From: Pleurocapsa sp. PCC 7319
GTDB taxonomy: Bacteria > Cyanobacteriota > Cyanobacteriia > Cyanobacteriales > Xenococcaceae
Assembly (NCBI RefSeq): GCF_000332195.1
Contig: NZ_KB235922.1
Location: 5,863,322-5,927,321 of the forward strand
Direction of reading: 5' to 3'
Length of the DNA stretch: 64,000 nucleotides
Shown: positions 8,475-18,882 of the stretch, one piece after another
Numbering within the stretch: the stretch's first letter is position 1
Layout: the number at the start of each line of letters is the position of its first letter
The notes under the pieces: model-generated
The model's database searches: none
What the model saw: the letters and a program-made list of their open reading frames with translations, nothing else
What the model was told of the DNA's origin: nothing
Program-made: the position numbers and the translations under genes

Positions 8475-11400
8475 GTGTCCAAATCTTTTTCTCCTTTATT
8501 TCAACTTTCTCTCTGTACTCTTGGCTGCCTCTACGCCACTAGTGATATATCTTTAGCTCAAGTTACTTCCGATGGCACAGTTAATACTCAAGTAAATCAA
8601 AATGGTAATGTAGCAGAAATTACAGGTGGAGAAACCAGGGGTGGCAATCTCTTCCATAGCTTTCAAAACTTTTCTGTACCGACAGGGAATGAAGCCTTTT
8701 TTAATAATGCGACTGATATCTCTAATATCTTTAGTCGGGTTACTGGCGGTAATGTATCTAATATTGATGGTTTAATTCGGGCTAATGGCAATTCTAGTTT
8801 GTTCTTGATTAATCCCGCAGGGATTATATTCGGAGAGAATGCCAGATTAGATATAGGAGGTTCATTTTATGGCAGTAGTGCCACTAGTGTTCTGTTTGAA
8901 GATGGGGAATTTAGTGCTGCCGATTTAGAAAATCCTCCTTTATTAACTATTAATGCTCCCATTGGTTTAGGTTTTCGGGATCAACCAGGAGAAATAATCA
9001 ATCGTTCCTTGACTCAAAATAGTGCAGAAGAATTAGTCGGTTTGGAAGTTGACCCTGGTAATCATCTAGCTTTGGTTGGCGGTAATATTAACTTTGAGAC
9101 GGGTTTTGCTATTGCTAGAGGAGGCAATATTGAATTAGGAGGATTATCTGAAGCAGGAACAGTTGGGATTAATCCTGATGGTAGTTTGAGTTTTCCTGAA
9201 GAAGTAACCAAAGCAGATATCAATTTGAGCAATTTATCCATTGTAGATGTTAGTGGAACAGGGGGTGGAAGTGTTAGCGTTAACGCTCGCAACTTGAATT
9301 TATCAGCAGGAGAATTTGGTAGTAGTTTCATTATCGCAGGAATTAGAGCTGAATCCACATCTGCCGAGGCACAAGCAGGAGATGTGACTATCGATGTTGC
9401 TGAAAATATAACCCTTGATGATAGTAGTATTACTAATCAAGTTGATATTGGTGGAGTCGGCAATTCAGGCAATATCACGATTAATACTAGTTCAATTGAA
9501 GTAATAAATGGGGGACTAGTTTTCACTGATACTTTTGGTCAAGGGAATGCAGGAAGCATTGATATTACCGCTACAGGAGACATAACTATTGATGGTGAAG
9601 ATTTAGGAGGTTCTCCTAGTGGTGCTACTAGTGTTGTTCGTCCAGATGCAGAAGGAGATGCAGGAGGTGTGAATATCGATACTGCTAATCTCACTCTAAC
9701 TAATGGGGGACTAGTTGATGCTAGTACTTTTGGTCAAGGGAATGCAGGAAGCGTCGATATTACCGCTACAGGAGACATAATTTTTGAGGGTGAAGGTTCA
9801 AATGGTTTTCCTAGTGGTGCTACTAGTGTTGTTGGTCCAGATGCTGTAGGGAATGCAGGAGGTGTGAATATCGATACTGCCAACCTAACTCTAACTAATG
9901 GGGGACTAGTTGATGCTAGTACTTTTGGTCAAGGGAATGCAGGAGGTGTGACTATCGATACTGCTAACCTAACTCTAACTAATGGGGGACTAGTTGATGC
10001 TAGTACTTTTGGTCAAGGGAATGCAGGAGGTGTGACTATCGATACTGCTAACCTAACTCTAACTAATGGGGGACAACTTGATGTTAATACTTTTGGTCAA
10101 GGGGATGCAGGAAGCATCGACATTACCGCTACAGGAGACATAATTTTTGAGGGTGAAGATTTAAAAGGTTCTCCTAGTGGTGCTAATAGTGTTGTTGGTT
10201 CAGATGCTGTAGGAGATGCAGGAGATGTGACTATCGATACTGCTAATCTAACTTTAACTAATGGGGGACTAGTTGATGCTAGTACTTTTGGTCAAGGGAA
10301 TGCAGGAAGCATCGACATTACCGCTACAGGAGACATAATTTTTGAGGGTGAACCTTCAAGAGGTTTTCCTAGTGGTGCTTTTAGTGTTGTTGGTACAGAT
10401 GCAGAAGGAAATGCAGGAGGTGTGACTATCGATACTGCTAATCTCACTCTAACGGCAGGGGGAAGGGTTAATGCTAGTACAGGAGGTCAAGGGAATGCAG
10501 GAAGCGTCGACATTACCGCTACAGGAGACATAATTTTTGAGGGTGAAACTTCAGAAGGTATTCCTAGTGGTGCTACTAGTACTGTTAATTTTGGTGCAGT
10601 AGGAGATGCAGGAGGTGTGACTATCGATACTGCTAATCTAACTCTAACTAATGGGGGAAGCGTTGATGTTAGTACAGGAAGTCAAGGGAATGCAGGAAGC
10701 GTCGACATTACCGCTACAGGAGACATAATTATTGAAGGTGAAACTTCAGAAGGTATTCCTAGTGGTGCTAATAGTGGTGTTGGTCCAGATGCAGTAGGAG
10801 ATGCAGGAGGTGTGACTATCGATACTGCTAATCTAATTCTAACTAATGGGGGAAGGGTTTTTACTAGTACTTTTGGTCAAGGTAATGCAGGAAATGTAAC
10901 CATCAATGCTACAGAATCTATCTTCATCAGCGGTGCAATTGAACGGTTTCGCAGTGGCATATCCGCTAATGCCCTAATTAACAATGGTAATAGCGGTAAT
11001 GTTAATGTGCTTACCGAGCAACTAACTATTGCTAGTGGTGGCACCATTGAAGTCAGTAATTTTGACAATATAGGAGAACGAACTCCAGGTACAGGACAAC
11101 CAGGAAGTATTTTGATTGAAGCTAAGAATCTTGACCTAGTAGATACAGCCAGAATTGAAGCTGCAACTCAATCACAAACAGGAGTAAATAGTAATATTGA
11201 TTTACAAATTGCAGAAGACATTACCCTGGGAGATAACAGTTTTATCTCTGCTCAAGCCTTTGGTAATGCTAATGGTGGCAACTTAGATATTGATGCTCGG
11301 TTTATTCTGGCTTTCCCTAGCAATGGTATTGGTAATGATTTGATTGCTACTGCAAATCGAGGAAGAGGTGGAAATATTAATCTCAATGTCGAACAAATCT

Positions 11401-11882
11401 TTGGACTGGCAATAGGAGACGGGATTGATGACGAGACTGGTGATTTCATCAATAATAATAGCAACGATATTGATGCTAGTTCTCAAGTTTTAGGCTTAGA
11501 TGGTACTGTCAATATCAATACTTCCAGGATTAATCCTGTGCAGCGAGCAATTGAACTACCACAAAACATAGTAGAACCTGAACAAACAACTGCTCAAGCT
11601 TGCCAAGCTAATCGTGAAGCAGCAGCTCAGAATGGTCTGGCTATTTCAGGTAAAGGTGGAATCGTTCCCGAACCAGGACTTCCTTTGAATTCTCTCAATG
11701 TCACAGTCAATGGAGAAGTGAACCCTACCGCTAATGTTCCCGAACCCATTGAAACAGCCCAAGGTAAAATTCAACCAGCTAGAGGAGTTAAAGTAACGGA
11801 GTCTGGAGAAGTAATCTTAACGGCATATCGAACTGATAATTCAGGGGAAAGACTTCCTGAAATCAAGCTCAACTGTGGTTAA
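8475..11882 (+). CDS. Filamentous haemagglutinin-type exoprotein (two-partner secretion, TpsA-like)
   Basis: 1135 residues from a GTG start that precedes a signal peptide ending near ISLAQ. Residues 30-170 are a TPS (haemagglutination activity) domain: the key strings FHSFQNFSVPTGNEAFF, GLIRANGNSSLFLINPAGI and IIFGENARLDIGGSF are all present. Residues 180-1010 should form a beta-helix; its middle (about 355-810) is built of near-identical repeats. The C-terminal 130 residues (ACQANREAAAQNGLAISGKGG, then PARGVKVTESGEVILTAYRT) are typical of cyanobacterial family members. The protein is expected to be exported through a TpsB barrel and to act at the cell surface in adhesion. No TpsB gene is in this window. 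The stop codon lies at the edge of a duplicated fragment matching the pqqE tail. Confidence 0.88.
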   Translation: MSKSFSPLFQLSLCTLGCLYATSDISLAQVTSDGTVNTQVNQNGNVAEITGGETRGGNLFHSFQNFSVPTGNEAFFNNATDISNIFSRVTGGNVSNIDGLIRANGNSSLFLINPAGIIFGENARLDIGGSFYGSSATSVLFEDGEFSAADLENPPLLTINAPIGLGFRDQPGEIINRSLTQNSAEELVGLEVDPGNHLALVGGNINFETGFAIARGGNIELGGLSEAGTVGINPDGSLSFPEEVTKADINLSNLSIVDVSGTGGGSVSVNARNLNLSAGEFGSSFIIAGIRAESTSAEAQAGDVTIDVAENITLDDSSITNQVDIGGVGNSGNITINTSSIEVINGGLVFTDTFGQGNAGSIDITATGDITIDGEDLGGSPSGATSVVRPDAEGDAGGVNIDTANLTLTNGGLVDASTFGQGNAGSVDITATGDIIFEGEGSNGFPSGATSVVGPDAVGNAGGVNIDTANLTLTNGGLVDASTFGQGNAGGVTIDTANLTLTNGGLVDASTFGQGNAGGVTIDTANLTLTNGGQLDVNTFGQGDAGSIDITATGDIIFEGEDLKGSPSGANSVVGSDAVGDAGDVTIDTANLTLTNGGLVDASTFGQGNAGSIDITATGDIIFEGEPSRGFPSGAFSVVGTDAEGNAGGVTIDTANLTLTAGGRVNASTGGQGNAGSVDITATGDIIFEGETSEGIPSGATSTVNFGAVGDAGGVTIDTANLTLTNGGSVDVSTGSQGNAGSVDITATGDIIIEGETSEGIPSGANSGVGPDAVGDAGGVTIDTANLILTNGGRVFTSTFGQGNAGNVTINATESIFISGAIERFRSGISANALINNGNSGNVNVLTEQLTIASGGTIEVSNFDNIGERTPGTGQPGSILIEAKNLDLVDTARIEAATQSQTGVNSNIDLQIAEDITLGDNSFISAQAFGNANGGNLDIDARFILAFPSNGIGNDLIATANRGRGGNINLNVEQIFGLAIGDGIDDETGDFINNNSNDIDASSQVLGLDGTVNINTSRINPVQRAIELPQNIVEPEQTTAQACQANREAAAQNGLAISGKGGIVPEPGLPLNSLNVTVNGEVNPTANVPEPIETAQGKIQPARGVKVTESGEVILTAYRTDNSGERLPEIKLNCG
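9537..10905 (+). repeat. Intragenic tandem repeats of the exoprotein
   Basis: A 28-residue unit (GNAGGVTIDTANLTLTNGG plus LVDASTFGQ) alternates with a 37-residue unit (starting GNAGSVDITATGDIIFEGE, then the variable PSGATSVVGPDA part), giving 65-residue composites repeated about seven times. Near 9.86-10.10 kb three 28-residue units occur in a row with nearly identical DNA. This suggests recent slippage or recombination and copy-number variation. Confidence 0.85.
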
Positions 11883-12097
11883 TTTTTGCTTGTTCGATCT
11901 CGAACGACGTGAGTTCGAAGTTCGGAATTCGGAGTTAGGAGTTATGTTTTTCTTAACGAAACAATCAGGACTTTAGAGATCTAAAAATTAGAAAGTTGGG
12001 AAATATTTAAGCTTTTTCCACCTCGTCGAACTCACGTCGAACGGTAAATAAAACTCTCAGATGCCAACTGCGATTGTTTTTTAGCCAGTGCGATCGC
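11878..12097 (-). pseudogene. Duplicated pqqE 3'-end fragment, split by a MITE
   Basis: Read on the minus strand, 12097 down to 12038 and then 11906 down to 11878 match pqqE 55217-55299 nearly base for base, e.g. the codons for ALAKKQSQLASESF. The match starts exactly at a HIP1 site (12090-12097) and is broken by the 131-bp MITE at 11907-12037. It supplies the last codons (TG and stop) of the ATPase gene that precedes it. Direction of copying is not certain. Confidence 0.75.
11907..12037. mobile_element. MITE-like element, ACGTGAGTTCGA family, copy 1
   Basis: 131 bases with perfect 12-bp ends ACGTGAGTTCGA / TCGAACTCACGT, flanked by CGAACG on both sides (11901-11906 and 12038-12043). Comparison with the uninterrupted pqqE tail shows the pre-insertion sequence and supports the 6-bp target duplication. 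The interior has ATTCGGAGTT-type short repeats and no gene. Copy 2 is at 57130-57281. Confidence 0.8.
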
Positions 12098-13442
12098 TTC
12101 GATGGAGTTCTAAGACTTCCTGAAAATAAAGACGATACAATTGACAACTAACTTGGGCAAAAAAACGATCTAACTCAATTAGTCCCAGACTTTCTAGTTT
12201 ATAGGCTACTAGCACATCTAACCTTATCGGTTCGCTACTATTAACCAGGTTATACATTGCGGATATTAACTGCGGTTCTTGTTGCAATAGGATTAAATAG
12301 CTTTGCAGGTGTTGGCGATAAATTCCTGTAGGTTTGGGTGCATCTGATAATAGCCGTTCGAAATCTATAACTTCGTGGCTGAGATAATATAAGGCAATGT
12401 TAACTAGATAAGGATGTCCCCCTACCAAAGACATTAATTGTTCGACTTCGTTACCTTGCCAATTTAGTTCGTATCTTTGTGCCAAATCTCTAACCTGTTG
12501 GAAATTAAATGGCGGTAACTTTAAGCATAAGCCTATGTTAAAAGGAGATTGATTGATATTGAGGGGAACGTAAATATCAGTTGAATATACGAGTACTAAA
12601 CGCAGCTTTTGCCAGGTTACACTGCGACGAGACTGTTCGTGAAACGAGCGCAACAGGGGTAAGAAATCTGCCGCCGTCTGAGGATGTTCAAAAATGCGAT
12701 TGACTTCATTAATAGTCAAAACCAAAGAGCGATCAGTATGCTTGAGAATATAGCTTTCAAAAAAAATTTTACAACTCATTTTACTGCCATAATCTTCGTC
12801 CCAGTAATAATCTAAATTAGGAGGAAGATTTAATTGCTGACAGACAGCAGCACAAAACCAATGAAGCAGACAATCTAGCGAATTAAAAACTGCTGATTCT
12901 GCATCTTTAAAATCTAAATAAGCAACTTGATCGCCCAAACTATTGGCTTGAGCAATTACCTGATTGAGTAAAGAACTCTTACCCATCTTTTGAGGTGCTT
13001 TAATTCGCAGCAAACAACCCTGTCGAGCAATTTCGTTGCGAGCTAGTTCTTCGCAGGGGGGACGTTTGATATATAGACGAGAATTAGACGATACTGGTGC
13101 GCTGGGAAAACTCAAATCACTGTGAGCATTCATGTTGTCTGGATCGTCACTATCTGTCTGTGGCGGAAGGTTACTTGGCAATACTAAATCTTTGTTTGGC
13201 TGGAATTGTTCGAGAACTATCGGTAGATTTTTTTTAGTGACCCGCTTTTGCAGTACGTTTGATAGTTGCCTCCACATACTCGAACCAATATCTCTCAGAT
13301 AGCCAATTACGTATCCCGTATTCTCCTCAATATCTTTATAAGATTGACCTTCCCAAGATAGAATTAAAACTCTTTGTTCTATCTGGGTAAGTTGTCTTTG
13401 TAACAACTGTTCTACAGTTTTTAAGACCTTTTCAGAATCCAT
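12081..13442 (-). CDS. AAA-like (AAA_35-type) P-loop ATPase with N-terminal HTH-like region
   Basis: 453 residues. Residues 1-75 look like a helical DNA-binding-type module seen at the front of many cyanobacterial NTPase signalling proteins (LLQRQLTQIEQRVL...SYKDIEENTGY). A linker follows, then the P-loop APQKMGKSSLL (K155) and a Walker B-like LVLTINEVNRIF, where the usual aspartate is asparagine (N245, E246). Relatives with this domain often carry WD40 or protease parts and act as STAND-type signal switches, but here there is none. The last residues (TG, stop) come from the fused pqqE-tail fragment; the broken copy at 55.7-56.1 kb ends in SDH instead. It lies 315 bases after gyrB on the same strand. 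Confidence 0.75.
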   Translation of the reverse strand: MDSEKVLKTVEQLLQRQLTQIEQRVLILSWEGQSYKDIEENTGYVIGYLRDIGSSMWRQLSNVLQKRVTKKNLPIVLEQFQPNKDLVLPSNLPPQTDSDDPDNMNAHSDLSFPSAPVSSNSRLYIKRPPCEELARNEIARQGCLLRIKAPQKMGKSSLLNQVIAQANSLGDQVAYLDFKDAESAVFNSLDCLLHWFCAAVCQQLNLPPNLDYYWDEDYGSKMSCKIFFESYILKHTDRSLVLTINEVNRIFEHPQTAADFLPLLRSFHEQSRRSVTWQKLRLVLVYSTDIYVPLNINQSPFNIGLCLKLPPFNFQQVRDLAQRYELNWQGNEVEQLMSLVGGHPYLVNIALYYLSHEVIDFERLLSDAPKPTGIYRQHLQSYLILLQQEPQLISAMYNLVNSSEPIRLDVLVAYKLESLGLIELDRFFAQVSCQLYRLYFQEVLELHRSDRTG

Positions 13443-13757
13443 CGAGCGATCGCCAAGTAGAAGAATAGATTGATGTTATTCAGCTTTATTCAGTCTCTCA
13501 CGATTTAGTAGCTTGAAAGCAAGTGATCGTTTAGATCTGACTTTCTGACTTTTCAATCAAGAGATCGATATGAGGGCGATCGCCAACGTGAACTTCTACA
13601 ATTTCTTGGGTTTTAACAATGATGATCTAACAATGTAGTGTCATTTTTATCTCGATCACGAGCCATAAGTAATAACGAATAAGATTTATCAACAAATAAA
13701 AATACGGTCAAGATGATACTAACCGTATAATGAATTAAATTATTGATTAACCAAGAA
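13443..13757 (-). other. Intergenic region between gyrB and the ATPase gene
   Basis: 315 bases without a gene. Reading on the minus strand, the part at about 13450-13620 (AACCCAAGAAATTGTAGAAG... to CTTCTACTTGG) recurs almost unchanged at 55532-55699, which marks this region as duplicated. A short frame resembling a protein end (EIVEVHVGD) can be read in both copies but has no start. No terminator is clear. Confidence 0.6.
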
Positions 13758-16700
13758 TTAAATATCGAGATCGTCTAGATTCAACTTAGGTGCATGAGTT
13801 TCAATAAACTCTCTTCTTGGTGCAACGCGATCGCCCATTAAAACTGTAAAAATGCGATCGGCTTCGGCAGCATCATCGATTTCTACCCGCTTCATGGCAC
13901 GGGTTTCAGGATTCATGGTCGTATCCCAAAGCTGCTGGGGCATCATCTCACCCAACCCTTTAAATCTTTGGATAGTGTAATTAGCGTTGGCGGGAAACTC
14001 ACTAATGCGCTGTTCCAACTCGCGATCGCTATAACAATATTGATGGTTGCGCCCCCGTTCTAGTTTATAAAGGGGAGGACAGGCGATATAGATATATCCC
14101 TGGTCGACTAATTCTCGCTGATAACGATAGAAGAAAGTAAGCAAAAGGGTTCTGATGTGTGCCCCATCTACATCAGCATCAGTATTATGGCAAGCTAAAC
14201 CACCAGTACCACAGACAAAGTTTTCATCGTCTTGCACAGAAAAATCATAGACATAATCACCAACCAAATCTATTTCTTCGTTAGAGATTACTTTTAATCC
14301 CATTAAGTCTTCACTAATAGCCACATAAGCTTGAGACTTACGGGTGGATCTTGTCAGATGTGCTTCTAACTTATCGGCATTAGGGTGATTTTGCCAGATT
14401 GGACGGCAGTAATCTAATTGTTTCTTACCACAGATAGCAATAGTGTAGTAATCACGGCGAGTTTGAATTGCTGCATTCTCTGCTGTTGAAGGTTGATGAT
14501 GGGTATGACTAGCAATTAAACCCAACTGACCAAATAAATACAATAAGCCATCTTTTAACTTACTGGAGTTAGTAGTAAAAGAAATATTTTGACCAACTGT
14601 TGTACCATCGCCAAGGAAATAACCTTTTAAAAAGGCTAATTGTAATTCTTCACCCAGACTTAAAACAATATCGGGGAGTTGTTTTTGATGAGCTAGCTTA
14701 GCTAATCCCCAAGCTCTCAATAGTCTAGCTGCTGCAACACTTTGGAAGTAGAGTTTAATTCCTTCGCTATCAGGATCTTGATAAAGACGAGGAGTTTCAT
14801 CAAAAACTTGTTCAATGGCTGCAATCAATTCAGGAATAAAAGGTTGGTCTTTTTGACCCAAATTCAAACTAACTTGATGCTTGCTTAAAGTTCCTTCTGC
14901 CACATACCAACCCAAGAAATACATCAAGTCGCGGTTAATCGGTAGATAGCGGTTAAATGCTTTATCGATATGAGCTTGGGGAACAATGTGTATTTCTTCT
15001 CCTAATTGATTTAATTCGTTAGGAGTAAAGAAACTAATAGGTTTATAAGCACTGACTTCGCGCCAACGTGCATTTTTACTATTGTCATCTTGAGTTAATA
15101 AATTATCGATCTTTGAAGGTAAAGTCTCATAGATAACATTGTCGTTACCGCCAATCGCATCAAGATAACCGAGAAAATCAGTTAAAGTAGGTCGATTGAT
15201 ACCCCTTTCCCAATGACTAATAGTGATCGGTTGCTTAACTCCACAGCTAGTAGCAACTGCTTTTTGCGAAATACCTGCTGTCTGACGCTGGCAAACTAAT
15301 TCCTGCCAGCCAGCTTGATCCAATTTAACCCTGGGTTCACTCCATTGTTCAGGCTGAGATACTTTTGCCAAAACTCTTTTTGCAGCTATTTTCCGAACAT
15401 CTTCTCCCTGTAAATAGAGAGAATTAGTTAATCCTGCTTCGTAGAAAATCTTGAGTAAATCAATCCGAGTCGGACTATTTTCGGGACGAGGTAAACGACG
15501 ACTGGCTACTAATAAATCCCCTTCTCGGATTTCGTTTCCTTTTTTTAGTTTTACTTCTCCATCCTCATAGACAAAAACACTGTGAGAAGAAGTCACTTTA
15601 ACCGAGCGATTGTATCTAGTAGTAATCTTATACATCGGCTCTTCGTGACCGTGACGGATGACTGCTTTCAGAGGACGAAAACGAGTTTCATTGGTACCAG
15701 GATCAAAACAAACCACCTGATATCTTTCAGTAGTGCGTTTTCCTTCCACACATTCATCGATAAATTTACCAATTTCTACAAACTCAGTCTGTCCTGTATA
15801 TTCGTCTAATACAAGAGTGGGTTCATCTCCCGCTACACTCATAATTACTATGCGGTGATAGCGTAGTTGAGAAGGATCAAATTCATCACCTTTGATGCCT
15901 AATCCCAAAGCAGTAATCATCGACTGAATCTCATTATTTTTATAGATTTTGGTGTCATCAGTCTTTTCAATGTTGATTATCTTACCTCTTAGGGGCAAAA
16001 TTGCCTGAAATTGCCTGTCCCTTCCTTGTTTGGCACTATTATGAACAAATACACCACTTGCTAGAGCAAAGTTATGAGTGTGAGGTACTTCTATATCGTA
16101 AACATCAGATTTTTCAGCTACTGATTCAATTTTTACAACGCGGTGATTGTAATTAGCTACTGTTTCACAAGCTTTATTTTTATCCCCATCAAAATATCGA
16201 TTGACAAAGGTATCAAACTTAAGCAACGATTTATCTTTAGTTGATAAACGGTATTGATAGTAACTCTCTAAATCTAAGTTTCCCTGTTCGATTTCAATCT
16301 GTTTTAAGGCAGCTAGTGTCTTACGGTAGTAAGTTTTATTTAAAGCTTGACGACGTTTATCCCTGAATTCAGGTGTCCACTGCTGCTTAGTTTTTTCCTT
16401 GCGCCACGCTAACAATTTTTCATCTTGCCATTGTTTTTTAGCAATTGATGAAAGTTCTTCTCTCGCATCGGGATTATTAGCAAAATAGTTATGAACTCTT
16501 TCAGCTTGGGCAATTCTATTACTTTCTTCTCCCCAATCTTCCCGTTGTGCCTTATTTAATCGTTCTTTATTTTGCTGGCGATATTCTTCGTTAGTTTCAT
16601 AAAATTCTCGCCATTTAGCAGTCATATAAGCCTTATACTCTTCATCCTGCCATTGTGCTTGAGCTTGTTCAGATAATATCTTGACTGTTTCAGGTTGTTT

Positions 16701-18653
16701 CATTCTTTGACTCATCATTGAACGAAACTTATCTGTTTGCTTAATTTGACGACATTTTTTGATCGCTTCAGGTCGATGCAATGTCTTACTGATATGTCGA
16801 CGGTGTAAAGCCAGATGTTCTTCTTTGGGAAGACGCTTTAGGTTTGTTGGATTGTTATTAAGTTTATTGAAATCAAGATGATGGCAATGTTCTCCATCCT
16901 CTTTGACATATATACCTTGCCAACGATTGTACCAATCGGCAAGTATATGAGTGAATAACCAAGAATCAGAGCGATTATCCCAAACCATTTCGTAACCGTC
17001 GACAGTAATGCCAGGTTCATTAATATTAGAAGTCTTACGATATAGTGGCATTAATGAATCATCTGGAGTTAAAAATGCTGCTGCTTTATAACTACCATCT
17101 CGCAACATAAAACGATGATCTGGTGTACAAGTGATACTTTCACCGTTATCTAAGGTTAATTTAATTACTTCGGCATTTTTCTTAGTAACTCTGGCATTGA
17201 TAATTTTTTCAATACCAATTTTGCCATCATGGCGAATTGTGTAACAGAAGTTTTGTTTACCTTCTTCTTGCTCAGTTACTAGTTCTTGAAAGCTTAAGGA
17301 ACGTCCATCAACCAGGGTAATCTCAGTCTCTCCCACAAAACAGCCACCGGCTGAATCGCCTTCAACTAGGAATATTTCTGACTCTTGAGGATCGCGAGAA
17401 CTACAATCTGCTAATTTCCCAGGTAGAGGAGAAGACTCTAATACTGATTTGCGGCGAACTAATTCTCTAGCATGACGAGCTGCTTCTGCTGCTTTAAAAG
17501 ACTGTACAGCCTTCTCGATAATGGCATCGCCGACATTAAGATTAAATTCCAAATAATCGTTTAGGACTTCCCCAACGAGAGAATCTACAATCCCTCTAAC
17601 TTCTGTATTACCCAATTTAGTTTTGGTTTGTCCTTCAAATTCTGGTTCGGGTACTTTTACAGAAATCACCCCTGTTAAGCCTTCTCGAACATTTTCCCCA
17701 CCAAGGTTTTTATCAGCATCTTTGAGTTTATTACGTTTACGAGCAAAGGTATTCATTGTCCTGGTGAGGACAGTTTTTAAACCTTCGAGGTGAGTACCGC
17801 CATCAATGGTACGGATATTGTTAGCAAAACCTAGTAAGTTATCACTATAAGAATCGATACACCACTGCAAGGCAACTTCTACAGTTACGCCATTTTTTTC
17901 TTTGCTGACATAGATAATGTCTTCATGTAGGGGGTCTTTTTCCAGTGTCATGTAACTGACGTATTCTTTGATGCCACCTTCATAACAAAAGACATCCTGA
18001 TGTATTTCTTCCCCACGATTATCGGTAAAAGTAATTTTAATTCCCGCATTGAGATAGGCTAATTCTTTTAACCTTTTCGCCAACACTTCGTACTCAAAGA
18101 CAGTAGTTTCGGTAAAGATTGTGTTATCTGGGAAAAAATGGACAGAAGTTCCTGTTTGCTTGGGATTGTTTTGGTTTGGCTTGACTTTTAACTCCCCCTG
18201 CGCTTTTCCTCTTTCATAACGTTGCAGATGAATTTTCTGCTCCCGCCAAACCGTGACTTCAACCCATTCTGAAAGTGCGTTAACTACTGATACACCAACC
18301 CCGTGTAAACCACCAGAAACTTTGTAACCGCTTCCTGCTCCACCAAATTTACCGCCAGCATGTAAGACAGTCATTACCGTTTCTAAAGCGGATTTTCCTG
18401 TTTTGGTATGAACCCCGACAGGTATACCTCTTCCGTCATCGGTAACAGTAATTGAACCATCGGCATTAATGTCAATTTCTATATGAGTGCAATAACCAGC
18501 CAGTGCTTCATCGATGGAATTATCCACCACTTCATATACTAGATGATGCAGTCCTTTTGGTCCCGTTGAACCAATGTACATCCCTGGGCGTTTGCGTACT
18601 GCCTCTAGACCCTCAAGAACCTGAATCTGATCTGCATCGTAAGTGCTAGTCAT
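13758..18653 (-). CDS. gyrB: DNA gyrase subunit B precursor with two inteins
   Basis: 1631 residues, against about 640 for ordinary GyrB. Removing two inteins (435 and 552 residues) leaves 644. The GHKL ATPase part is intact ([39 protein letters not shown]). The TOPRIM motif EGDSAG is split from SAKQGRDRQ by intein 1, and IM from [11 protein letters not shown] by intein 2. The C-terminus ends in the usual short DLDI tail. GyrB drives ATP-dependent negative supercoiling with GyrA. Activity requires both inteins to splice, since they break the metal-binding TOPRIM core. The gene's 3' 80 bases are duplicated at 55413-55492. Confidence 0.97.
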   Translation of the reverse strand: MTSTYDADQIQVLEGLEAVRKRPGMYIGSTGPKGLHHLVYEVVDNSIDEALAGYCTHIEIDINADGSITVTDDGRGIPVGVHTKTGKSALETVMTVLHAGGKFGGAGSGYKVSGGLHGVGVSVVNALSEWVEVTVWREQKIHLQRYERGKAQGELKVKPNQNNPKQTGTSVHFFPDNTIFTETTVFEYEVLAKRLKELAYLNAGIKITFTDNRGEEIHQDVFCYEGGIKEYVSYMTLEKDPLHEDIIYVSKEKNGVTVEVALQWCIDSYSDNLLGFANNIRTIDGGTHLEGLKTVLTRTMNTFARKRNKLKDADKNLGGENVREGLTGVISVKVPEPEFEGQTKTKLGNTEVRGIVDSLVGEVLNDYLEFNLNVGDAIIEKAVQSFKAAEAARHARELVRRKSVLESSPLPGKLADCSSRDPQESEIFLVEGDSAGGCFVGETEITLVDGRSLSFQELVTEQEEGKQNFCYTIRHDGKIGIEKIINARVTKKNAEVIKLTLDNGESITCTPDHRFMLRDGSYKAAAFLTPDDSLMPLYRKTSNINEPGITVDGYEMVWDNRSDSWLFTHILADWYNRWQGIYVKEDGEHCHHLDFNKLNNNPTNLKRLPKEEHLALHRRHISKTLHRPEAIKKCRQIKQTDKFRSMMSQRMKQPETVKILSEQAQAQWQDEEYKAYMTAKWREFYETNEEYRQQNKERLNKAQREDWGEESNRIAQAERVHNYFANNPDAREELSSIAKKQWQDEKLLAWRKEKTKQQWTPEFRDKRRQALNKTYYRKTLAALKQIEIEQGNLDLESYYQYRLSTKDKSLLKFDTFVNRYFDGDKNKACETVANYNHRVVKIESVAEKSDVYDIEVPHTHNFALASGVFVHNSAKQGRDRQFQAILPLRGKIINIEKTDDTKIYKNNEIQSMITALGLGIKGDEFDPSQLRYHRIVIMSVAGDEPTLVLDEYTGQTEFVEIGKFIDECVEGKRTTERYQVVCFDPGTNETRFRPLKAVIRHGHEEPMYKITTRYNRSVKVTSSHSVFVYEDGEVKLKKGNEIREGDLLVASRRLPRPENSPTRIDLLKIFYEAGLTNSLYLQGEDVRKIAAKRVLAKVSQPEQWSEPRVKLDQAGWQELVCQRQTAGISQKAVATSCGVKQPITISHWERGINRPTLTDFLGYLDAIGGNDNVIYETLPSKIDNLLTQDDNSKNARWREVSAYKPISFFTPNELNQLGEEIHIVPQAHIDKAFNRYLPINRDLMYFLGWYVAEGTLSKHQVSLNLGQKDQPFIPELIAAIEQVFDETPRLYQDPDSEGIKLYFQSVAAARLLRAWGLAKLAHQKQLPDIVLSLGEELQLAFLKGYFLGDGTTVGQNISFTTNSSKLKDGLLYLFGQLGLIASHTHHQPSTAENAAIQTRRDYYTIAICGKKQLDYCRPIWQNHPNADKLEAHLTRSTRKSQAYVAISEDLMGLKVISNEEIDLVGDYVYDFSVQDDENFVCGTGGLACHNTDADVDGAHIRTLLLTFFYRYQRELVDQGYIYIACPPLYKLERGRNHQYCYSDRELEQRISEFPANANYTIQRFKGLGEMMPQQLWDTTMNPETRAMKRVEIDDAAEADRIFTVLMGDRVAPRREFIETHAPKLNLDDLDI
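14184..15839 (-). other. GyrB intein 2 with LAGLIDADG endonuclease and an inserted HTH
   Basis: 552 residues placed between RIVIM and TDADVDG. It begins [14 protein letters not shown] (Ser1 type), has block B as [10 protein letters not shown], and ends [14 protein letters not shown] with +1 threonine. Two dodecapeptide-type motifs mark a DOD homing nuclease: [13 protein letters not shown] and [12 protein letters not shown], both with acidic residues intact. Between splicing block B and the nuclease lies an XRE-like helix-turn-helix ([20 protein letters not shown]), a DNA-binding insertion seen in some inteins. The nuclease looks potentially active. Confidence 0.93.
16038..17342 (-). other. 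GyrB intein 1 with HNH-type endonuclease
   Basis: 435 residues inserted after EGDSAGG. It starts with C438 ([13 protein letters not shown], block A), has block B as [17 protein letters not shown], and ends with [13 protein letters not shown], followed by serine as +1 residue. The middle has an HNH-like segment ([22 protein letters not shown]) and a long basic stretch of repeated short helices ([24 protein letters not shown]) resembling nuclease-associated DNA-binding modules. All splicing residues (C1, block B His, terminal His-Asn, +1 Ser) are present, so it should splice. Confidence 0.93.
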
Positions 18654-18672
18654 GTAGTCTCTCCGAAAAAAT

Positions 18673-18756
18673 GCCTTAAAGCTTTGGTTTTGTTGCGTTA
18701 TGAAAAAATACTCAAAAATTCTAACATAAAAGGGTTCTCGACCGCCTTAAAGCTTT
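18673..18756. repeat. 13-bp direct repeats upstream of gyrB
   Basis: GCCTTAAAGCTTT occurs at 18673-18685 and 18744-18756, in the gyrB 5' region. They could be a target duplication around a lost or short insertion, or a regulatory pair for gyrB. I see no way to decide. Confidence 0.4.
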
Positions 18757-18882
18757 CTGTAATGATTTTTGTGTGTAGGGTCAATCCCCTTTTTTAGACG
18801 GATGTTTTTGAGTGATTATTTTATCTAAGTTTAAAGCGATCGCCCTGATTGTCAAGTTGGATTGGTTGCTCAAACTAATAAT

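Noticed and set aside
9537-10905. Regular repeats that might suggest a CRISPR array
   Set aside because: The units are long (84 and 111 bases), in frame within a beta-helix exoprotein, without unique spacers.
13758-18653. Oversized gyrB as a fusion or misassembly
   Set aside because: Both insertions have full intein splicing motifs at known GyrB insertion sites, and removal restores a standard GyrB length.
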